From Bacteroidales bacterium (GTDB lineage Bacteria; Bacteroidota; Bacteroidia; Bacteroidales; VadinHA17), in contig JADGPV010000186.1 in assembly GCA_017882245.1 (NCBI GenBank), forward strand, positions 1-6,521: DNA of 6,521 bases. The letters are read 5' to 3'. Made by a program: the position numbers and the translations under genes. Below the pieces are notes generated by a model. The model was not told where the DNA came from, made no database searches, and saw nothing but the letters and a program-made list of their open reading frames with translations. The number at the start of each line of letters is the position of its first letter. The first letter of the stretch is position 1. Below, piece after piece: positions 5,808 through 6,521 of this stretch.

Positions 5808-6521
5808 TTATTGACGTTTTGAGATCGCTGATAAAGACTGAGATTCCGCGGTGAGAATACCGTTTTTCAGAAGCTCCAGCATATGGAGGCCTGACATCAG
5901 TGAAACCTTGTCAGTTTCCGGATCAAAATCCGGCAGGTAATACGAGGGATCAAGGAGGTCTTCATAATTATTAAAATTTTCCCGTGGTATCAGTCCTGAG
6001 AGGTAATCAGAATACCCTTTCAGTGCTGCATTCAGTTCCGTGCGAGAACTGGTCCCATCCTGAAGAAAATCCCTGAAAGGGGCATTCTGAAACGGCCGCA
6101 GCAGGGAGTGGAACTGGATCTCTGGTCCGTTTTCAGTCTCCTTTATCTGGCGGGTGATGGCCACCGGCACACCGGGTTTTCCTTCGGACTCAGCAATCAT
6201 TTTCGCTTCGATGCCATCAATGACCTTAAGGAGATCATTTGTCTTTGTATTTATATCTGCAAGAACAGGCGACACAGCTGTATCACTGCAGCTGTTAATG
6301 AACAACCGGTTTTCCGCAAACTTGTAATCAAACATCGCCTGCTGTTCACTCTGCTCCCTGTAATAGCCTGCATCGTAGTCCCTCTGCAGGCTAAGGTTAA
6401 GGAGAACACCCGGAATCACAAGGGCGAGGGAGCCAACAACCAGGAATATGAATTTGGCACTGACATTTTTGTCTTCCTTCCAGGAAATCCATGTGTACCA
6501 GGGAAAAACAACAAAGAAAAT
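5808..6521 (-). CDS. Second GldL/GldM-like fusion protein, N-terminus beyond window
   Basis: The frame is open from the right edge to TAA at 5808-5810, giving 237 visible residues. The first visible residues (FFVVFPWYTWISWKEDKN) line up with the end of helix 4 and the following loop of the neighbouring protein (VVFLPVFLAVTAKDKN). A hydrophobic segment then ends in VLLNLSLQRDYD, matching ALLALNVSKEKID there. The rest would be periplasmic. NDLLKVIDGIEAKMI resembles DDLLKIVNDYQSLI of the neighbour. Near the C-terminus, LHMLELLKNGILTAESQSL resembles the LTKLQNDVRNAEAD-like helix ending GldM's first periplasmic domain. About 100 residues, expected to hold the HWPG hairpins, lie off the edge. A GTG at 6417-6419 is not the start, because the homologous membrane region runs upstream of it. 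Similarity to the neighbour is modest, so the pair is an old duplication, probably co-transcribed. Confidence 0.7.
   Translation of the reverse strand: MFFVVFPWYTWISWKEDKNVSAKFIFLVVGSLALVIPGVLLNLSLQRDYDAGYYREQSEQQAMFDYKFAENRLFINSCSDTAVSPVLADINTKTNDLLKVIDGIEAKMIAESEGKPGVPVAITRQIKETENGPEIQFHSLLRPFQNAPFRDFLQDGTSSRTELNAALKGYSDYLSGLIPRENFNNYEDLLDPSYYLPDFDPETDKVSLMSGLHMLELLKNGILTAESQSLSAISKRQ

Noticed and set aside
6417..6419. GTG as start of the rightmost gene
   Set aside because: The frame stays open to the window edge, and the residues upstream match the membrane region of the neighbouring paralogue, so the true start is outside.

Overview
The window looks like chromosomal DNA from a member of the Bacteroidota. 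The evidence is an S46-family dipeptidyl peptidase (a family frequent in this phylum), two proteins with the Bacteroidota-specific GldL signature K-I-x-H-W-P-G, -7 promoter boxes of the TAnnTTTG type, start codons without clear Shine-Dalgarno sequences, and intergenic gaps full of short tandem repeats. The order and genus cannot be fixed from the sequence alone.

Layout from left to right. Positions 1-247 (+ strand) hold the 3' end of a LigB-type extradiol dioxygenase (YgiD-like), cut by the left edge. Everything else is on the minus strand, so it reads from right to left: a small predicted lipoprotein of unknown function (290-826), a compact RhlE-like DEAD-box RNA helicase (1007-2176), a secreted S46 dipeptidyl peptidase of the DPP7 type (2499-4643), a five-helix membrane protein with GldL-like and GldM-like parts (4848-5789), and a second copy of the same kind (5808-6521), cut by the right edge and therefore lacking its N-terminus.

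The point of most interest is the right end. The 313-residue protein appears to join two GldL-like transmembrane hairpins to one GldM-like transmembrane helix and a short periplasmic region that ends about where the first periplasmic domain of GldM ends. In gliding and type IX secretion, GldL and GldM are separate proteins that form a proton-driven 5:2 rotary motor. Here both parts sit in one chain, two such genes lie in tandem 18 bp apart, and no gldK or gldN is visible. By a hand alignment, the motor's membrane glutamate (GldL) and its arginine partner (GldM) are absent. These genes may encode a reduced GldLM-like complex with a different or non-motor role; this is inference.

The intergenic gaps form a second theme. 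Five different period-7 arrays and one period-8 array occur in four gaps, three of them within a few bases of a stop codon. The 322-bp gap between the peptidase and helicase genes is almost entirely repeats and hairpins. Apart from the tandem GldLM-like pair, which is probably co-transcribed, the genes show no obvious shared pathway.
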